From Trueperella pyogenes (lineage in GTDB: Bacteria; Actinomycetota; Actinomycetes; Actinomycetales; Actinomycetaceae): a stretch of DNA of 64,000 nt. Under the pieces are notes generated by a model that was not told the DNA's origin, searched no databases, and worked only from the letters and a program-made list of their open reading frames with translations. Below, piece after piece: positions 28,597 through 36,302 of this stretch; position 1 is the first letter of the stretch, and each line of letters begins with the position of its first letter. The stretch is from NCBI RefSeq assembly GCF_900460345.1, contig NZ_UHHW01000002.1, positions 1,364,001-1,428,000 on the forward strand, in the 5' to 3' direction. The translations under genes and the position numbers were made by a program.

Positions 28597-28678
28597 TTGC
28601 CAAAAGTTGCCAATAGCGCCACTTTTCACCCCTCTCGATCACGGGGTGTCGCTAACTTTCACGACAACTATTGGCAAC
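28597..28678. repeat. TTGCCAA repeats and 11-bp inverted repeat upstream of beta-glucuronidase
   Basis: TTGCCAA occurs twice in tandem (28597-28603 and 28607-28613). GTTGCCAATAG (28606-28616) has a perfect inverted copy, CTATTGGCAAC, at 28668-28678. The 51-bp spacing suggests DNA looping or two half-sites flanking the promoter of the glucuronidase gene. This is a separate motif from the TCGC/GCGA repeats. Confidence 0.5.
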
Positions 28679-28742
28679 ATTACGCTTCTCCACACGAAGC
28701 TGGGGATACTAGCCCTAACAGTCAACCGGTAAAGGAGCCGAT

Positions 28743-30515
28743 ATGTTACGTGTACAAGAGTCCCCCTCCCGCCAGGTCAAGACGCTCAACGGAACCTGGG
28801 ATTTTTTCGTCGATTCAGATAATTCCGGCTTTGAGCGAGAACTGTACGCAGGCAAGCTGCCCACCGCTGTCAAGATGGCCGTTCCCGCCAGTTATAACGA
28901 CGTCCTTATCGACACCGACATCCACGACCACGTCGGTTACGTCTGGTATCAGCGCTCCGCTTACGCACCCCAATATGGCGCAGATAGGCTCTTCATTCGC
29001 TTCGGCTCCGTCACCCACGCCGCAGTCGTATGGGTCAATGGCGTTGAAGTGGTTCGGCACGTCGGCGGCTACCTGCCCTTTGAAGCCGACATCACCGAAC
29101 TCGTCAAGCCCGGCGAACAGTTCACCGTCACCGTCTGTGCCGATAACCGCCTGAGCTGGCAGACCATTCCCCCTGGGTACGTCACTCGGAATTCTGCAGG
29201 CAAGGACGTCCAGCACTACTTCCACGACTTCTACAATTACGCCGGCATCCATCGCACTGTTTGCCTGTACACCCGCCCCGAAGCTGCAGTCACCGACGTC
29301 ACCATCACCACCGATATCGACGGCACCACCGGCGTCGTGAACTACGACGTCACCGCCGGCGCCGACGTCGTCGTCAAGGTCCTTGACCCGGCGGGCACCG
29401 AGGTCGCGAACGGCGTGGGCGCTTCCGGCACACTGCGCATCGATAACGCCGACTTCTGGGCACCCGGCCACGGCGCCCTCTACACGCTCGAGATCCAGGC
29501 CGGTACGGACCTCTATCCACAGCGTTTCGGCATTCGTACCGTCACTATCGACGACGGCGTGTTCATGATCAACGGCAAGCCGTTCTATTTCCGTGGCTAT
29601 GGCCGCCACGAGGATAACCCGATCCGCGGCAAGCAGCACGACGACGTGGCCATGATCAATGACTTCGACATCATGCGCTGGCAGGGCGCGAACTCCTTCC
29701 GCACCTCCCACTACCCATACGCGGAGGAGGTCATGGAATATGCCGATGAACAAGGCTGGGTCGTCATTGACGAGACCCCGGCAGTGGGCTTGAACATGGG
29801 GCTGTCAGGCGGCATTTTCAACGCGCAGTCCTTCATCACCTACTCCGATGAGACGGTCAACGCAGCCACCCAGGAGGCACACGCCCGCGAAATCCGCGAT
29901 CTCATCGCTCGCGACAAGAACCACCCGTGCGTCGTCATCTGGTCTATCGCGAACGAACCCGAGACCAACACAGAGGCCTCGCGCGCCTACTTCGAGCCGC
30001 TCGCCCAGGTCGCCCGCGAGGCAGATCCGACTCGACCCGTTGGCTACGTCAACGTCATGCTCTCCACCCCCGACGTCGAGCAGATCACCGATCTCTTCGA
30101 CGTCATCATGCTCAACCGCTACTACGGTTGGTACGTCAACACTGGAGAGCTCGCCGACGCCGAGGCCGCCTTGCGTGCCGAGATCGACCAATGGATCGCG
30201 GACTACCCCGGCAAGCCGATCATCTTCACCGAGTTCGGCCCGGACACGCTCAATGGCAACAAGGACTTCTTCCGTCGCCCGTGGTCCGAAGAGTTCCAGG
30301 AAGACAACATCGGCATGTTCATACGCGTTTTCGATGACTACCCGCAGATCCAGGGCGAGCAGATGTGGAATTTCGCTGATTTCCAGACCACACCGGGCAT
30401 CATGCGCGTGGCCGGCAACAAGAAGGGCATGTTCACCCGAGACCGCCAGCCCAAGCTCAATGCTTACACAGTGCGCGAGCGCTGGCTGCGACTCAAGCAA
30501 GAACAGGGCTGGTAA
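28743..30515 (+). CDS. uidA: Beta-glucuronidase (GH2)
   Basis: The 590-residue protein has the GH2 order: jelly-roll sugar-binding domain (about 1-180), immunoglobulin-like domain (about 180-270) and catalytic barrel. The acid/base Glu is in IWSIANEPETN and the nucleophile Glu in IFTEFGPD. GNKKGMF carries the Asn-x-Lys pair that recognises the glucuronate carboxylate, so this is a glucuronidase rather than a galactosidase. No signal peptide is seen. AAAGGAG precedes the ATG. Beta-glucuronidase activity is a standard identification trait of T. pyogenes. Confidence 0.95.
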   Translation: MLRVQESPSRQVKTLNGTWDFFVDSDNSGFERELYAGKLPTAVKMAVPASYNDVLIDTDIHDHVGYVWYQRSAYAPQYGADRLFIRFGSVTHAAVVWVNGVEVVRHVGGYLPFEADITELVKPGEQFTVTVCADNRLSWQTIPPGYVTRNSAGKDVQHYFHDFYNYAGIHRTVCLYTRPEAAVTDVTITTDIDGTTGVVNYDVTAGADVVVKVLDPAGTEVANGVGASGTLRIDNADFWAPGHGALYTLEIQAGTDLYPQRFGIRTVTIDDGVFMINGKPFYFRGYGRHEDNPIRGKQHDDVAMINDFDIMRWQGANSFRTSHYPYAEEVMEYADEQGWVVIDETPAVGLNMGLSGGIFNAQSFITYSDETVNAATQEAHAREIRDLIARDKNHPCVVIWSIANEPETNTEASRAYFEPLAQVAREADPTRPVGYVNVMLSTPDVEQITDLFDVIMLNRYYGWYVNTGELADAEAALRAEIDQWIADYPGKPIIFTEFGPDTLNGNKDFFRRPWSEEFQEDNIGMFIRVFDDYPQIQGEQMWNFADFQTTPGIMRVAGNKKGMFTRDRQPKLNAYTVRERWLRLKQEQGW

Positions 30516-30552
30516 GAGCGAAAGCCGCAGTTGAGATGCATCGGGCGGGGGC

Positions 30553-31545
30553 TCAGCGGAGCGCGCCGGTGGACCCCCGCACCGTCAACTCCGCAGGTAC
30601 CTTGTGCAATGCACGCTTTGTACTCGAACGGTTCCTCGCCTGCCAGATCAGCAACTCGGCAGCCTTTTCACCGATGAGTGCCCCACCTGAGGACAGCGAG
30701 GTGAGCGACGGCTGCGTGAGCAGACAATTGACCGAGTTGTCGATGCCGATAACCGACACATCTCCAGGTACGCAGTAGCCGAATCGCTGTAGTGCCTGCA
30801 TGAAGCCGATCGCTACGAAGTCGTTGAATGCGATGACGGCACTGACGGGATGGTCGATCCATTCCCGCGCAACCGCTGCCCCGCTCTCCAGGCCAGAGCC
30901 GTGCGCCTTGACTTGGCGTACGCTCAAATTGAACAGCGGCGCGATTTCGCATATCATCCGCCAGCGCATCGCATTCACCCATGATTCATCGGAGCCGGAC
31001 AAATACAGGATCTCGCGGTGTCCGAGGGAGGTCAGATGCTCGAACGTCGTCGTCATCCCACCTGCAATGTCCGCCACTACGCAGGTATAGCCAGGCGAGA
31101 CACGGTTGACCAGCACAATAGGCAGGGTGCGTTCGAATCTACTGAGCGCCCGCTGCGAAAGCCGCGAAGCGGGGAAGGCGATGCCCGCAACATTCGTAAC
31201 GATAGCGTCCACCGCCAACTCTTCCTGGCGCAGACTCCTGTTCGACGCAACGACGATCACCGAATAGCCCTCGCGTTTCGCTCCCGCTTGGAATCCCTCC
31301 AAGATATCGGAATAGACCGGATTAGCTAAGTTACGCAAGACAATGCCAAGAGCCGTAGGATCTTGTTCATCCCAATATGTAGAACCTTCAGTGTGAAAGC
31401 CGAGGTCACGAGCTACGACGTGGATGTGCCCCAGCGTTTTCGCGCTCACCCGCGACGGCGAAGTAAAGGCACGCGAAACAGTCGAGGGCGCCACTCCGGC
31501 GACCCGCGCGATGTCGTAAATCGTCACGTCTTTTCGCTTACCCAT
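30553..31545 (-). CDS. LacI-family transcriptional regulator
   Basis: The 330-residue protein begins with a LacI helix-turn-helix, VTIYDIARVAGVAPSTVSRAF (residues 7-27), with hinge-helix region SRVSAKTLGHIHVVARDLGF. A periplasmic-binding-protein-like effector domain follows, with GIVLRNLANPVYSDILEGF and NDFVAIGFMQALQRFG. It is convergent with the beta-glucuronidase gene, 37 bp from its stop, and most likely represses the locus until a glucuronide or related sugar binds. No copy of the upstream operator motif was noticed in front of its own gene. Confidence 0.92.
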   Translation of the reverse strand: MGKRKDVTIYDIARVAGVAPSTVSRAFTSPSRVSAKTLGHIHVVARDLGFHTEGSTYWDEQDPTALGIVLRNLANPVYSDILEGFQAGAKREGYSVIVVASNRSLRQEELAVDAIVTNVAGIAFPASRLSQRALSRFERTLPIVLVNRVSPGYTCVVADIAGGMTTTFEHLTSLGHREILYLSGSDESWVNAMRWRMICEIAPLFNLSVRQVKAHGSGLESGAAVAREWIDHPVSAVIAFNDFVAIGFMQALQRFGYCVPGDVSVIGIDNSVNCLLTQPSLTSLSSGGALIGEKAAELLIWQARNRSSTKRALHKVPAELTVRGSTGALR

Positions 31546-31701
31546 GCCACCTCCCCCTTCATCTTACTGGTGCAGAGCCGAAAACGGACCCCTTAGCCGG
31601 CCAAATCTGCGGGGCGAATGACAAAAGTTCATAGCTCTGGGTAGTTCAAGCAGGAGTCGGCGGAGTAAACTGGGCGCACGATGTCCACCTTGCTCATCTA
31701 A

Positions 31702-31857
31702 TGAGGAGATATCGTTCCGATGACGTTGTGATCTCTACTCAGCCTAGCTGAGACGCTGTTTGCCACATCGTGCGTCCAGGAAATCGCTATGCCTGCCATT
31801 AACCTCGGTAATATTTCCTTTTCTTACTCAACTACCCCGCTGGTTAGATTGCATTAG
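31702..31857 (+). pseudogene. Remnant of an ABC-F gene: leader plus truncated start
   Basis: Sequence 31702-31758 matches the leader of the intact ABC-F gene (from 32793) at 55 of 57 positions. It includes a three-codon uORF (ATG at 31720), a CTCAGC/GCTGAG hairpin and exactly the same 87-bp spacing to the start codon. The coding part from ATG 31789 reads MPAINLGNISFSY, then a one-base insertion shifts the frame and TAG stops it after 22 residues; similarity fades by about 31880. Coding differences are greater than leader differences, so this is a diverged paralogue fragment, not a fresh duplicate. Bases 31546-31701 contain nothing I can identify. Confidence 0.8.
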
Positions 31858-31964
31858 CTTACATGTGCAGCCTTGGACCGCTCGCTATACAGCTTCAGCC
31901 GTGTTCAACATCCTTCCCTGCCCCGCACACGTGAAGCAACCTAAATGTCAACCAAACAGCAGTC

Positions 31965-31979
31965 CCGCGCGTTGCGCGG
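31965..31979 (-). terminator. Short GC-rich hairpin after the broken toxin
   Basis: CCGCGC and GCGCGG form a 6-bp stem with a 3-nt loop, 12 bp beyond the toxin stop codon. A modest T-containing stretch follows on the minus strand. It is a possible terminator of the toxin-antitoxin operon. Confidence 0.4.
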
Positions 31980-31990
31980 CAGGTGTTTTG

Positions 31991-32325
31991 CTAGGGTCTC
32001 AAATAGAGCTCCTTAAGCTGCTGGACTTGATCGCGCCTCGCGTATATGACGGCTATGATATTCACTTCTTTCGCATCGTCATTGACCCAAAAGTAAACGT
32101 AGTAGTTTTTTACGCGGATCCTACGAAAACCCATATCATGCCAAGGCTGCTCGTCTATGAGTTTACGCGGCGCGGCATAGATACGAGTGTGGACATGCGG
32201 TTACGTAATAGCTCAAGAACGCTCATAGCCGCCGCGGGTGATTCGAGTTCTATGGCAATATAGTCCCTAATAGTGCGAAGATGCCCTCGAGCTTATGTGG
32301 TGATGCGGATCGAATACTCATCCAT
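31991..32325 (-). pseudogene. Inactivated ParE/RelE-family toxin
   Basis: The minus strand from ATG 32325 reads MDEYSIRITT and then TAA at codon 11. The frame continues as ARGHLRTIRDYIAIELESPA and LELLRNRMSTLVSMP. A missing base near 32160-32175 moves the rest to another frame, which reads LIDEQPWHDMGFRRIRVKNY, then YVYFWVNDDAKEVNIIAVIY and ARRDQVQQLKEL to TAG at 31991. This is a typical ParE/RelE toxin C-terminus. The length of 335 bp is one base short of 112 codons. The start overlaps the antitoxin stop (TAATG). Two lesions make it nonfunctional as read; a sequencing error could explain at most one. Confidence 0.8.
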
Positions 32326-32642
32326 TAAAGGCTTTTCTTTAGGCTCTCGAACACGGCGTCAATATCTTCCGAATCGCCGGAAAGTGCTTGAGAATATCCG
32401 GCACTCATAAGAGAGTTAAATTCCGCTTCGCTTAGCACGTCGCGAGCAGGAAGCTTGGCGGGTATGGTGACTGGAAAGGGAATCCCACCGCGCATGATGA
32501 TTTGGCGATAAAACATATCGATTGCCGTGGCGCGCGGAATTCCCATAGTTTCTAGGATTTCCTCAGCTCTCGCCTTCACGTCTTCTCGAATGCGCACATT
32601 CACGCTTGCGGTTTTCACTGCTATGTTTCTCCTGTCTTCCAC
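32325..32642 (-). CDS. RelB/DinJ-family antitoxin
   Basis: The 105-residue protein has the ribbon-helix-helix opening ASVNVRIREDVKARAEEILETMGIPRATAIDMF (quoted motifs: VNVRIREDVKARAEEIL and MGIPRATAIDMFYRQI), characteristic of RelB/DinJ. The C-terminal half would bind the toxin. GTG at 32642 has GGAG 5 nt upstream; an internal GTG nine residues later is an alternative. It is transcribed ahead of the broken toxin gene. The 29-bp palindrome upstream is its probable autoregulatory operator. As the toxin is broken, it may persist as an orphan repressor or antitoxin. Confidence 0.88.
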   Translation of the reverse strand: MEDRRNIAVKTASVNVRIREDVKARAEEILETMGIPRATAIDMFYRQIIMRGGIPFPVTIPAKLPARDVLSEAEFNSLMSAGYSQALSGDSEDIDAVFESLKKSL

Positions 32643-32659
32643 TGTTTCTCCAGTATAGG

Positions 32660-32688
32660 CATTTGTGTCGCATTATGCGACACAAATG
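32660..32688. promoter_or_regulatory. 29-bp perfect palindrome, antitoxin operator
   Basis: CATTTGTGTCGCAT and ATGCGACACAAATG are exact inverted copies around one central T. On the minus strand a good -10 box, TATACT (32657-32652), lies just downstream, so the palindrome covers the -35 and spacer region. This is the expected place for a ribbon-helix-helix antitoxin to repress its own operon. Confidence 0.75.
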
Positions 32689-32792
32689 GTGTGGAAACTT
32701 AGTGTGGCAAACATGCCTTTCTTGAGAGGTTATAACGGTCATACAGAAATCATTGTGCTCAGTTAAACTCGTGGTAGGGCGCTTTATTCTAT

Positions 32793-32878
32793 TGAGGAGA
32801 TATCGTTCCGATGACGTTGTGATCTCTACTCAGCTTGGCTGAGACGCTGCCCGTTAAATCTTGCGACGTGGAGATCAC
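32793..32878 (+). promoter_or_regulatory. Translational attenuator leader of the ABC-F gene
   Basis: GAGGAG (32794-32799) precedes a three-codon uORF. GTGATCTCTAC (32819-32829), which overlaps the uORF stop, can pair with GTGGAGATCAC (32868-32878) as 11 bp with a single G-U. This would hide the GGAG ribosome-binding site (32870-32873) of the ABC-F start. CTCAGC/GCTGAG (32829-32843) forms an inner hairpin. A ribosome stalled at the uORF stop would block the left arm and free the site. The leader is conserved at 55 of 57 bases in the upstream remnant. Confidence 0.65.
32811..32822 (+). CDS. Three-codon upstream ORF (Met-Thr-Leu)
   Basis: ATG ACG TTG TGA, 11 nt after a GAGGAG ribosome-binding site. 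It is identical in the diverged copy at 31720-31731. Its stop codon lies inside the arm that can sequester the ABC-F ribosome-binding site, which suggests a stalling sensor rather than a useful peptide. Translation is inferred only. Confidence 0.5.
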   Translation: MTL

Positions 32879-32879
32879 T

Positions 32880-34505
32880 GTGCCTGCCATTAACCTCGAC
32901 AATATTTCGTTTTCTTACTCATCTATCCCACTGTTAGACCGCATCAGCTTACATGTTGGCGACGGTGAACGTGCCTGTCTGATCGGTTCCAACGGGTGCG
33001 GCAAAACCACACTGCTACGCATTGCGTCAGGCGACTTGATACCAGAGCGAGGAACAGTCAAAGTCGACGGTATAGACACAGAACTTTTCCACGTGCCTAG
33101 CATTGAAAAATTCAGCGGGACTGTCGGAGATTATCTCGACGCCGCGCTGCATCCGTTACGAATTATCGCTATTCAGTTCGACGAGGTTTCTGCTCGAATG
33201 GGGGCAGGAGCATATCTTGGCGAGCTGGGGAGCAACTACGACCGCTTACTTGCTCAGATGATAGCTCATGATATCTGGATGCTAGAGGCTCGCGTTGCTC
33301 AAGTATTAGCAGAGCTGGGACTGGAAGAGTTGACTGAAGCAAGGCGTAACCGAAGTTTAAACACGCTGTCTCCCGGTCAACGTGGTCGTCTCCAACTGGC
33401 AACGACACTTATCATGAAACCTGAAATATTGATTATGGATGAACCTACCAACCATCTTGATACGGAGGCGGTCAGCTTTCTAACCCAGACGGTCAATAAC
33501 TGGGATGGTGCTGTCCTTATGGCCAGCCACGATCGGGCGTTCATCGAAGACACTGCCACAGTCATCTACGACATGGACGTGGACGCGTGGAATGCGCTGG
33601 CAAAAGCCGACGGTAGTGACGGCGTCGTTGGCCTTTACCGGTGCGCAGGTGACTACTCCAACTATCTAGTTGAAAAGACTAGCGCGCGGCGTCAACATGC
33701 TGAACTACATGCAACGCAACAAACCGAAAAACGTAAGTTACAAAAACATCGGCAATCAGCCGGCAAGATTTCTCGAGGCGGCGTTCGGCTGGCTACTGCT
33801 GAGGGGAAAGCAAAGAAGTTCTTCGCCGACCGCGCTGCTGCGACGGCGAAACGCCGGATGCAAAACGACGACAAGCGGTTGGAAACCTTGACTGACCAAG
33901 AGGTACGTAAACCCCGTAGCTATGACTTGTCGTTCCACTTTGAGCAGCCACTCAACCGCACAGGAATAGCCGTATCTGCCAGACGAGCAGCCGTACAGCA
34001 ACGCCTCGCACCTGTCAGTTTCGATCTTGCGCACGGCGAGCACTTGCTCGTCACCGGTGCAAACGGCTCTGGGAAAACCACGCTGCTGAACTGGATCTTC
34101 ACCGAAAAGCCACCTGCAGATGCGCGGGCCAGCGGGACCATCATGCGTGGCAAACCGGTCAGTCTTGTTCCGCAGCATCTGCCTAAAAAACACGATCCGG
34201 GATTCACCACACACATCTGGCGAAACGGAATCGGAGAAGCAGGGAAAGGCATTTTGCACCCGTCAATGTGGGCAGTTCCTATCCCAGAACTGTCGGCAGG
34301 TAACCAACGCAGAGCACAAATCGCGGTAGCACTTTCAGCAGCACCGGCCATACTTATCATCGATGAACCAACCAACTATCTCGATCTCATCACAGTGCAA
34401 GCGTTGGAAGAAGCGCTAACAGAATGGAAAGGAACACTGGTCATCGCCAGCCACGACCTGTGGCTCATTAGCCACTGGCAAGGCAGACGAATCCATACCC
34501 GTTAA
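32880..34505 (+). CDS. ABC-F ATPase, probable ribosome-protection antibiotic resistance protein
   Basis: From GTG 32880 the protein has 541 residues with two ABC domains and no membrane segment. Domain 1 has GSNGCGKTTLLRI, LSPGQRGRLQLA and ILIMDEPTNHLD. Domain 2 has GANGSGKTTLLNW, LSAGNQRRAQIA and ILIIDEPTNYLD. A charged interdomain linker, HAELHATQQTEKRKLQKHRQ, lies near residues 270-330. ABC-F proteins with such leaders often displace macrolides, lincosamides, streptogramins or pleuromutilins from ribosomes; which drug applies here cannot be read. GTG 32880 is preferred to the TTG at 32835 because GGAG lies 6 nt before it and the remnant copy starts at the same place. Confidence 0.85.
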   Translation: MPAINLDNISFSYSSIPLLDRISLHVGDGERACLIGSNGCGKTTLLRIASGDLIPERGTVKVDGIDTELFHVPSIEKFSGTVGDYLDAALHPLRIIAIQFDEVSARMGAGAYLGELGSNYDRLLAQMIAHDIWMLEARVAQVLAELGLEELTEARRNRSLNTLSPGQRGRLQLATTLIMKPEILIMDEPTNHLDTEAVSFLTQTVNNWDGAVLMASHDRAFIEDTATVIYDMDVDAWNALAKADGSDGVVGLYRCAGDYSNYLVEKTSARRQHAELHATQQTEKRKLQKHRQSAGKISRGGVRLATAEGKAKKFFADRAAATAKRRMQNDDKRLETLTDQEVRKPRSYDLSFHFEQPLNRTGIAVSARRAAVQQRLAPVSFDLAHGEHLLVTGANGSGKTTLLNWIFTEKPPADARASGTIMRGKPVSLVPQHLPKKHDPGFTTHIWRNGIGEAGKGILHPSMWAVPIPELSAGNQRRAQIAVALSAAPAILIIDEPTNYLDLITVQALEEALTEWKGTLVIASHDLWLISHWQGRRIHTR

Positions 34506-34520
34506 CGGCAGCAAAAATTC

Positions 34521-34561
34521 ACACCCCCTTGCGCTGCACTCGCTAACGCAAGAGGGTGTTT
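34521..34561 (+). terminator. Terminator after the ABC-F gene
   Basis: ACACCCCCTTGCG and CGCAAGAGGGTGT form a 13-bp stem with one mismatch, followed by TTTATC. It starts 16 bp after the ABC-F stop. Confidence 0.8.
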
Positions 34562-34580
34562 ATCATTTTCGACGTCATAG

Positions 34581-34654
34581 TGGAGCGAGTGACGGGAATC
34601 GAACCCGCGTCATCTGCTTGGAAGGCAGAGGCTTTACCATTAAGCTACACTCGC
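34581..34654 (-). tRNA. tRNA-Gly (anticodon TCC)
   Basis: The minus strand folds as a cloverleaf with acceptor GCGAGTG/CACTCGC, anticodon loop CTTCCAA (TCC, Gly) and T-arm GGGTTCGATTCCC. The CCA end is encoded (34583-34581). Confidence 0.95.
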
Positions 34655-34771
34655 GTACGCCAAATGATCTTAGCAAGCCTATCGATGATCGCCAAAGTGA
34701 GATCCCATGAGATGATGCTCACCGAGCCAAATTCGTCTAATCACTGTTGACCAATTAGTATTGCATCAGAC

Positions 34772-34848
34772 CGGGGTATAGCGCAGTTTGGTAGCGCGTC
34801 CGCTTTGGGAGCGGAAGGTCGTGGGTTCAAATCCCGCTACCCCGACCA
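34772..34848 (+). tRNA. tRNA-Pro (anticodon TGG)
   Basis: Cloverleaf with acceptor CGGGGTA/TACCCCG, anticodon loop TTTGGGA (TGG, Pro), T-arm GGGTTCAAATCCC and an encoded CCA. It is divergent from the tRNA-Gly gene. Confidence 0.95.
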
Positions 34849-34857
34849 TCGAAAAAT

Positions 34858-34893
34858 CCCGGTATCCCGCCGAAAGGTGGGTGCCGGGCTTTT
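34858..34893 (+). terminator. Terminator after tRNA-Pro
   Basis: CCCGGTATCCCGCC and GGTGGGTGCCGGG form an imperfect stem of about 13 bp with a GAAA loop, followed by CTTTT. It lies 9 bp after the tRNA. Confidence 0.8.
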
Positions 34894-35051
34894 CACATCG
34901 ATACGGCGATTTTCGGTGTGCCCATCATCTTAACCATCAGGGCAGCTCCACTCCCCTAGTTTTCCTGCCTCCACCGAACGTGAACACCGGTTTTCCAGCG
35001 CCACAGTTGCATTAGCATGAATGAAGAAATCGCCGACGAAGAGGAAATCTC

Positions 35052-36302
35052 ATGGATCTTACACTTGACCTGCTCGTTATCGGCTTCGGCAAAGCCGGTA
35101 AGACTTTAGCGATGAAACGAGCCGCAGCCGGGGACCGCGTAGCCATCGTGGAGCAGTCCCCCGCGATGTACGGGGGTACCTGCATCAATATCGCCTGTGT
35201 GCCAACGAAACGGCTCCTGGTCGAGTCTGCACGCGGCACAGATTTTCCGGCAGCCCGCCAAGATCGCAATGCATTTATTGCCAAGCTCAATGCAGCTAAC
35301 AAGAAGATGGTTGAGGATAAGGATGTTCTCATCATCGACGGTTTTGCCACATTCACTGGGCCGAAAACCGTGCAGGTGGCGGATTTGAGCGTGACAGCCG
35401 AGACGATCGTCATCAATACCGGGGCTCGCTCCAACGTGGCGGTAGAGGGAAAGATTCACGATTCGACCTCAATCCAGCAGATTGAATCTCGCCCGGACAC
35501 CCTGGCGATCATCGGAGCTGGCCCCATTGGCCTCGAGTTTGCCACGATGTTTAACCAGTTCGGTTCCCAGGTCACTGTGTACACCGGGGAGCGTCCTTTC
35601 TTGCCCGCCTATGACCCGGATATTGCCGAGGAGGTTCAGTCACATCTGGCCGCCCAGGGGATCACTTTCGTAGCCGAGCGGGTAGCTGACCCGAATACGC
35701 TCGATGACGACGCCGTCCTCGTGGCCACCGGCCGCAAACCTGTTATCGACGATCTCGGCCTAGATGCTGCGGGCATTGCTTATACCGATGAGGGGATTGC
35801 GGTCGATGAGTACTGCCAGACTAACGTCGAAGGGGTCTACGCGGCAGGAGACGTGAACGGCGGTCCACAGTTCACCTATGTTTCCTACGACGACCACCGG
35901 GTTATTCTCTCCCACCGCTGGGGCGATCGCTCCCGATCCCGCACTGGCCGGGTTATCCCGACGACGATCTTCACCAATCCCCCGCTATCGCAGGTGGGCA
36001 TGAGTGAGCAAGAAGCGAAGGCCAGCCACCGCGTTTCCATCCGCAAGGCGAAGATCGCGGATCTCGCGATCGTCCCGCGCCCGAAGATTGAAAAGCACCC
36101 TGAGGGGGTTGCCAAGTTCATCGTGGACGAGGATACGGATGCCATCCTCGGCGCTACCCTGTTCTGCGTCGATTCCCACGAGCTCATCAATACTGTTGCA
36201 TTAGCTATCGCCCACGGTTTGACGGCGAAACAAGTTGGCGACGCTATTTACACTCATCCCGCTACCTCGGAAGTGTTTAACGCGCTCCTCGCCTCAAGCT
36301 AA
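35052..36302 (+). CDS. RclA-like flavoprotein disulfide reductase
   Basis: The 416-residue protein is a class I pyridine nucleotide-disulfide oxidoreductase. It has FAD motif DLLVIGFGKAGKTLA, redox-active GGTCINIACVPTK (Cys pair), NAD(P)H motif LAIIGAGPIGLEFA, the second FAD motif VEGVYAAGDVNGG and a C-terminal HPATSE where the catalytic His is expected. The pattern is closest to RclA/YkgC, which responds to hypochlorous acid and oxidises NADH in E. coli. It is a little shorter than RclA (about 440). GAAGAGG precedes the ATG. An oxidant-defence role suits a pathogen facing neutrophils, but this is inferred. Confidence 0.85.
   Translation: MDLTLDLLVIGFGKAGKTLAMKRAAAGDRVAIVEQSPAMYGGTCINIACVPTKRLLVESARGTDFPAARQDRNAFIAKLNAANKKMVEDKDVLIIDGFATFTGPKTVQVADLSVTAETIVINTGARSNVAVEGKIHDSTSIQQIESRPDTLAIIGAGPIGLEFATMFNQFGSQVTVYTGERPFLPAYDPDIAEEVQSHLAAQGITFVAERVADPNTLDDDAVLVATGRKPVIDDLGLDAAGIAYTDEGIAVDEYCQTNVEGVYAAGDVNGGPQFTYVSYDDHRVILSHRWGDRSRSRTGRVIPTTIFTNPPLSQVGMSEQEAKASHRVSIRKAKIADLAIVPRPKIEKHPEGVAKFIVDEDTDAILGATLFCVDSHELINTVALAIAHGLTAKQVGDAIYTHPATSEVFNALLASS

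Noticed and set aside
31760-32263. 167-codon plus-strand frame across the accessory islet
   Set aside because: It mixes the ABC-F remnant with the complement of the broken toxin gene; there is no ribosome-binding site and no homology that I recognise.
32835-32879. TTG start giving the ABC-F protein 15 more N-terminal residues
   Set aside because: There is no ribosome-binding site before the TTG, and the sequence lies inside the conserved leader. GTG 32880 has a well-spaced GGAG and matches the start of the remnant copy.
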